Shown: in pieces, positions 10,701-16,700 of the stretch
Position numbering within the stretch: the first letter of the stretch is position 1
Layout of the letters: every line of letters starts with the position of its first letter
IMG/VR virus record: IMGVR_UViG_3300017967_000239
Coordinates: 1-22,385 of that record
Reading direction: 5' to 3' (one strand)
Length of the DNA: 22,385 bases
DNA from: a virus
Position numbers and translations under genes: made by a program
Notes under the pieces: generated by a model
What the model was told of the DNA's origin: nothing
Seen by the model: only the letters and a program-made list of their open reading frames with translations
Databases searched by the model: none

Positions 10701-13700
10701 AGATCTAAACACAGTTGAAATCGGCCAGTATATTTGGGTAGCCAAAAAAGAACAAACTTGGGACGTCCTAAGACAAACTGAAACAGATATGAAAGTAAAA
10801 AGTATCATTAACAGTGATAGTTCTAAGTCGATAGAAATTAAAACACGAAAAGCACCCGATGTTGAACCAGGAGATATTATTGGGGTGTTAGGCATAGGAC
10901 CTAAACAAAATAGATTCTACAAAGTTTTAAGAAAGAGTTTAGATGTAATTTATGCCCAAACAACCGGCGAAGTTGAAGATGCTGAGGAAGCCGATGGATT
11001 TATTTTAAAACTTATTAGTTCAAGAGTTTCAACACTTAATGATGTAAACAGTAAGATTACAAGAGACAATTATTCTACACAAGAAAGAGTATGGGTAGAT
11101 CATGACGAAAATGATAGATGGACTGTTGTTGAAAATACAAATAGTCACAGTATAGCACAACAAATTTATAACGGCACAGTTGAAGGAAGTTTAGGAACAG
11201 ACAAGCGTGTGTTTGGTACAAGCATTAGTGCAAATACAAATAATACATCTATTGTAGTAGGTTCTCCTGCACCTATTAACAGTGTTGACGGAAACGGAAA
11301 TGCTATTCCTGGTAGAGTTGATATTCATTTTAGAGCAGGAGAAAACATTAATCTTGTGTTATCACAATCTCTTGATGCACCAACTAACTTATTTGATGAT
11401 ATACAGAGTTTTGGACGTTCAACAGCAATTAGTTCAGATGGCAAATGGATATTTGTAGGTATTCCTTATGCTTCTAATGTAAAAACAAAGTACAGAGGAC
11501 AATTTGCTTCTTCAGCAGTTTATGAAAAAGACGAAATTGTAAAATATACTAATCAATACTGGAAAGCAAAAAATATTATTGAACCTACAGATCCAAGTTT
11601 AGATTTCCAAAGTTTTAGTTCACATATTAGACACTTGATTTCTACGTATGATGAACAAACACAGGTTTATGATAATATCTATTACATTCTTAGAGGAAAC
11701 TTTTTATTCCAAGAAGAACAAACAGATCATGTATTAATCAGAGCACCAAGACTTGCATATGTTGCAACAACTCCGGGCGATACTTTAGAACTTTTCTGGA
11801 ACGATATTAACACAAGATATCCAAGCGGTGTTGCACCATTCAATGGAAATTCAACGCTGTCAAAAGCATTCTTTGACGGTAATCATACTATTGCTGATAA
11901 GATTGATGATATTCTTTTAGTAGACAACACACAAGCAATTCCAAGTGTTGGAGAAACTATTTCAAGTTCAACAGCAGTAGGTATTGTTGCATTTGCATAT
12001 ACAACTGGAGATAATAGAACACTAATTTATGTTAGAGATGCAAACGGTGATTTTGAATCAGAAGGTACACTGTTTGTTGGAGATATTTCAATCGGTGCTT
12101 TTGAAAGAGCAGTTGAACAAGATGATCCGGCATTAGGTGGTTGGTGGAAAATTGATGTTGGATTATTTTATGAGTCTGTAGCAACAATTGAAACTAAACC
12201 ATACCTTGTAATTCAAGATGTAATTCAAGAAGGTATTTCAAGAACACCTAACTATTATGAAAATGTATTAAGAATAACAGACGATTCTAATTCTCCAACA
12301 GTAACTTCTTATATTGAAAGTTTAACTTACACAGGAGACAACGGCGACGAAATTGCTGATAGATGGGTGTTTAGAGCACCTCGCTCATTAGATTCGAATT
12401 TAGTTGTAGGTGAAAAAGTTAATTTCTTCTTTAATGAATATAGAAATGCAGACAATTTACTACAAGATCCAGCAGTAATCGGAAGTAATATTACACATGA
12501 TTATCTAAACAATAACGAACACACTATTGCAGATTTATGGGATGGCTGGATTGAAGTTAATTTAACAAACTTTGATGACAGAGGTTCGCCTACACCAGGA
12601 GATCCAGATTATAATCCAAATTACGGTAATCCGTTTATTCCTGTAGTTGGTGATATTGTTCAGGATAATGACACTCTTGCAACAGCAGAAGTTGCCGCTA
12701 TTGAAAAAACGTTTAATGATTTGCGTGTATGGGTTAAGAACAAAACAGGTACTTGGAAGTTAGGACTTAACAATGGTGCTATTTCAAGTATGAGCATCGT
12801 TGGAGGTTCACAAGGCGTAGGTGTTTTAAGACTTGTAGGAACTACTGACACAGTTAACTTGCAATCTTCTACAGCAGGGTGGATTGTTGTTATAGATAGA
12901 GGAGAAAATATTCCAAGAGGTACTACTCGTACACTTCAAGGATTTGAATATTGGGTTTACAAGTCAATTTTATTAGAAGGTATAGCACGAGATGCAAATC
13001 CACCTTCTAAGACTAACAACGATTGGCAAAGAGTTTATAATATTCCTGCTGATGAAGACGGAACATCATCAGGATTGCAGAAACAAGGTGCCTTTGCTAT
13101 CTATCTAAGAAATGCAAGTAATTTCTTTACATTGCAAGGAGTATATGTTACACCTGATTTTGAAGCAAATAGATATCTTGGTAGTGATATTAAAATTGTA
13201 AGTCATACAAATAATACTTACTCTGCTTATGTTTTAAGTAAAGGCAATGCTACATTTGATCAACCAGGAAGAATTACAATTTTTAACTGGACAGCCGGCG
13301 ATGGTTGGAAACTTGGTGCTGATGAAAACTATCGAGGAGACTTTGTAAGCACAGTTACATACTTTGAAGGCGAATATGTTAAGTTTGGTAACACAGTATA
13401 TCAGGCAAAAACAAATTTGATTCCAGGTTTATTTAATTTAAGTAATTGGGAAGAAGTAAGCACAGGTGTGGACCTAAATGGATTCTTACCAAATGATACA
13501 GGATTTATTGTTGGCACAGACAGTGCAATTGAAACAGAAAATTTATACGAATTCGGAACTCAATTTGATGTTAGTTTTACTGGTGATGTATTAGCAACTA
13601 TTGTAAAATATGGCGATGCTATTGACAGTTCGATAGCAACACGTAAATTGATCATTTATAGAAAATCATTATTGGGTCATTATGTATTTGATCAAATGAT

Positions 13701-16700
13701 TGATGCACCATATGCAGATATAAACTATGGTGATTCGTTAACAGTTTCAACTGATGGTAAATTTATTGCAGTTGGTGCGCCTAATTATACAGACGCTTAT
13801 TCGAATCAAGGTACAGTGTTTATATATGAACAATTAAACGGAAAATTTGAACAAGTACAACACTTGACAGGACCTAAAGGATTACCAAATGAAAAGTTTG
13901 GATCGGTTGTTAGATATGACAATGATAGAATTGTTGTACATTCTGCAGGCGGCGATTTGTTTAGTAACACAAACTTTGATGATGGCACAACAGTCTTTGA
14001 CAATGGTACAACAAGATTTAGTTCAACACTTGTAGATACAGGCGAAGTATTTGTATTTGAGTTATTAGGAAACAGATATGTTTACAGTGACAAGTTAGAA
14101 TACGCAAATCGTAAAACACTTTACTTCGGTAGAACAATGTTGATTAAAAATAATCACATATATGTTTCGTTACCGCAATTTAAGAGAGACGGAAATGATT
14201 CTGCTGGAACTGTTTTAGATTATAGAGTAAAACTTAATACAAGATTGTGGGAAAGAAAACGCAATGCAAGACCTCTTGTTGATGTTCAAAAAATTAAAGG
14301 TATTACAATCTATAATAAAGACACTAAAACTGTTGAAGAATATTTAGATTATATTGATCCTATTCAAGGAAAAATTGCAGGTCCTGCGGAAGTTGAATTA
14401 TCATTTAAAGTATCGTATGATCCTGCAACTTATAGTGTTGCCGAAGTTAATACTGTTAACAAAGACGAAACTAACTTTACCGCAAGTGAAATGACTGGTA
14501 AATTATGGTGGGATACTGATGCTGTAAGATTTATTAATCCATATAGTAATACAGGAAATATATTTAATGTTAGTAATACTATGAATTCACTGTTCCCAGG
14601 AACAGAAATCGAAATTTATGAATGGGTAGAATCGACATTAACTCCTGAAGAATGGGACGCACAAGCAGATTCAGAAGAAGGACTTGCTAACGGTATAAGT
14701 GGAAAAACAAAATATGGTATGAATGCTTATAGTGTTAAACGTGTCTATGACGAACCTGCACAGAAATTTACAAGTTATTATTATTACTGGGTAAGAAATA
14801 AAAAAACTATTCCAGATGCGCCTGGTAGAACTATAAGTGCATCAGATGTACAAGAATTAATTAGAGATCCATCAGGTCAAGGTTACAAATATATTTCATT
14901 GTTAAACAACAACGAATGGACTGCTCATAACTTAGAAAGTACGATTAGAGGATTAAGCACAATTCTTAAATTCTCGTATTGGACTATCGATAATACAGAA
15001 AAGAATATTCACAATCAATACAGTATTATTACTAATGGTTTAGAAACAAGTTTACCTAAGTCTGATTTTGAGAAAAAATGGTTTGATAGTTTAATTGGTT
15101 ATGATGAACAGGGTAGAGAAGTACCAGATAGATTCTTAGGTGAAAAAGAACGCTATGGTATCTTGAATAGTCCAAGACAAACAATGTTTGTTAATAGGGT
15201 TGAAGCATTAAAACAGTTAGTAGAAAGAACAAATAGTGTTCTTATTAAAAATGTTTTAGTTGATGATTTTGATTTATCAGATTTAGAAACCAATGATCCT
15301 ATTCCAACATTAGCATCGAGAAGATACGATATTCAAATTGATACTAATGACGAACTTCAATTTGTTGCAGTTGGTAGAGTTAGACCAGCAACATTATCAG
15401 CAACAATCCAAGATGGTAAAATTTTAAGAGTTGATATTACGGATCCAGGTCGAGGTTACAAAACAGTTCCAACGGTAAGTTTTGTTACAGGAACTGGTGA
15501 AGGCGCAGACGTTCAATTAGAAATTAATAATGTAGGTTCTGTTGTAAATGCAACAGTAATAGATAGTGGTAGAAACTACCAACAAAATGATTTAGTAATT
15601 GTTAGAAAGTTTACAGTTCTTACTACAGTAGACAGCAGTTACGCTAACAAGTGGTCATTGTATGAATATGTTGGAGGACTTGAACCTTGGAATAGAGTAG
15701 CAAGTCAACGATTTGATGTTTCCCCTTATTGGTCATATGCTGATTGGTATGCAGAAGGATATAACAATTTAACAAAAGCAGATTTTATTATAGACGAAAC
15801 ATATGAATTAGAATCTTTAGATGATTCGTTTGGTGATATTGTAAAAATTAACACTGTAGGATCGGGCGGTTGGTTATTACTTAGAAAAATTGACGATCAA
15901 AGAAATGTAGACTATACTGTAAATTACGAAACAATAGGTCGAGAAAATGCAACAATACAGTTAAGCAACTCAATATATGATTATGCTGATGAATTAACAG
16001 GATATGATAGTTTTGGTTACGATGATAGTGCATTTGATTTACAACCTGTTGACGAATTGCGAATTATACTAAAAACTTTGAGAGATAAAATCTTTATTGA
16101 TAATCTTGCAATTCATTACAACGAATTATTCTTTGCCCAAATGCGTTATATATTATCAGAACAGTCTTTTGTTGACTGGATGTTTAAAACAAGTTTTGTA
16201 AAAGCAAAGCATAATATTGGCAAATTAAGAAAAGATATTACATTTAACAATGACTTCTTAGAAAGTTATGAAGCATATGCTAAAGAAGTTAAACCTTATA
16301 AAACAAAAATTAGAGAGTATCTAAGTACTTACGAAAATCAAGATAACTCTCAAACAATGGTCACTGACTTTGATTTACCTGCTTCGTACAGCGAAAAAGA
16401 AGGTAAGATTATACCACAGAATGCTATTGTTTACAATGACGAACTAAGAGTTGCAAGTGATGTAATTAATTCTTATCCTTATAAACATTGGGTAGACAAT
16501 GCAAGTTTTGAAATTAAAGATGTTACAATTTTTGATGCAGGATCAGGTTATGAAAATGCACCAGCGGTAGAATTTGTTGGCGGCGGCGGAAGCGGCGCTA
16601 AGGCAACAGCATATGTTGGTGGAGGCAAGATTACTGAAATTAAAATTGATAATCCAGGATCTGGATATCTAAGTGCTCCGAAAATTATACTTAATGGTAA

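Larger units (their letters stand above)
11212..14190 (+). repeat. Seven FG-GAP-like beta-propeller blades in the giant protein
   Basis: Blade starts (F/Y/L-G) at residues 2148, 2214, 2803, 2928, 2986, 3043 and 3119. The clearest are FGRSTAISSDGKWIFVGIPY (2214) and YGDSLTVSTDGKFIAVGAPN (2986), followed by QGTVFIYEQLNGKF and then the next FG. Blades 3, 4, 6 and 7 are weaker but keep the opening G, a hydrophobic strand and a closing (G)-x-(hydrophobic)4-(Y/F) strand. FG-GAP repeats are the blades of integrin-alpha-type seven-bladed propellers, so seven copies fit a closed ring. Blade 2 is interrupted between GIPYAS (about 2238) and GAFAIYLR (about 2773). This is a motif reading and has not been modelled. 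Confidence 0.5.
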
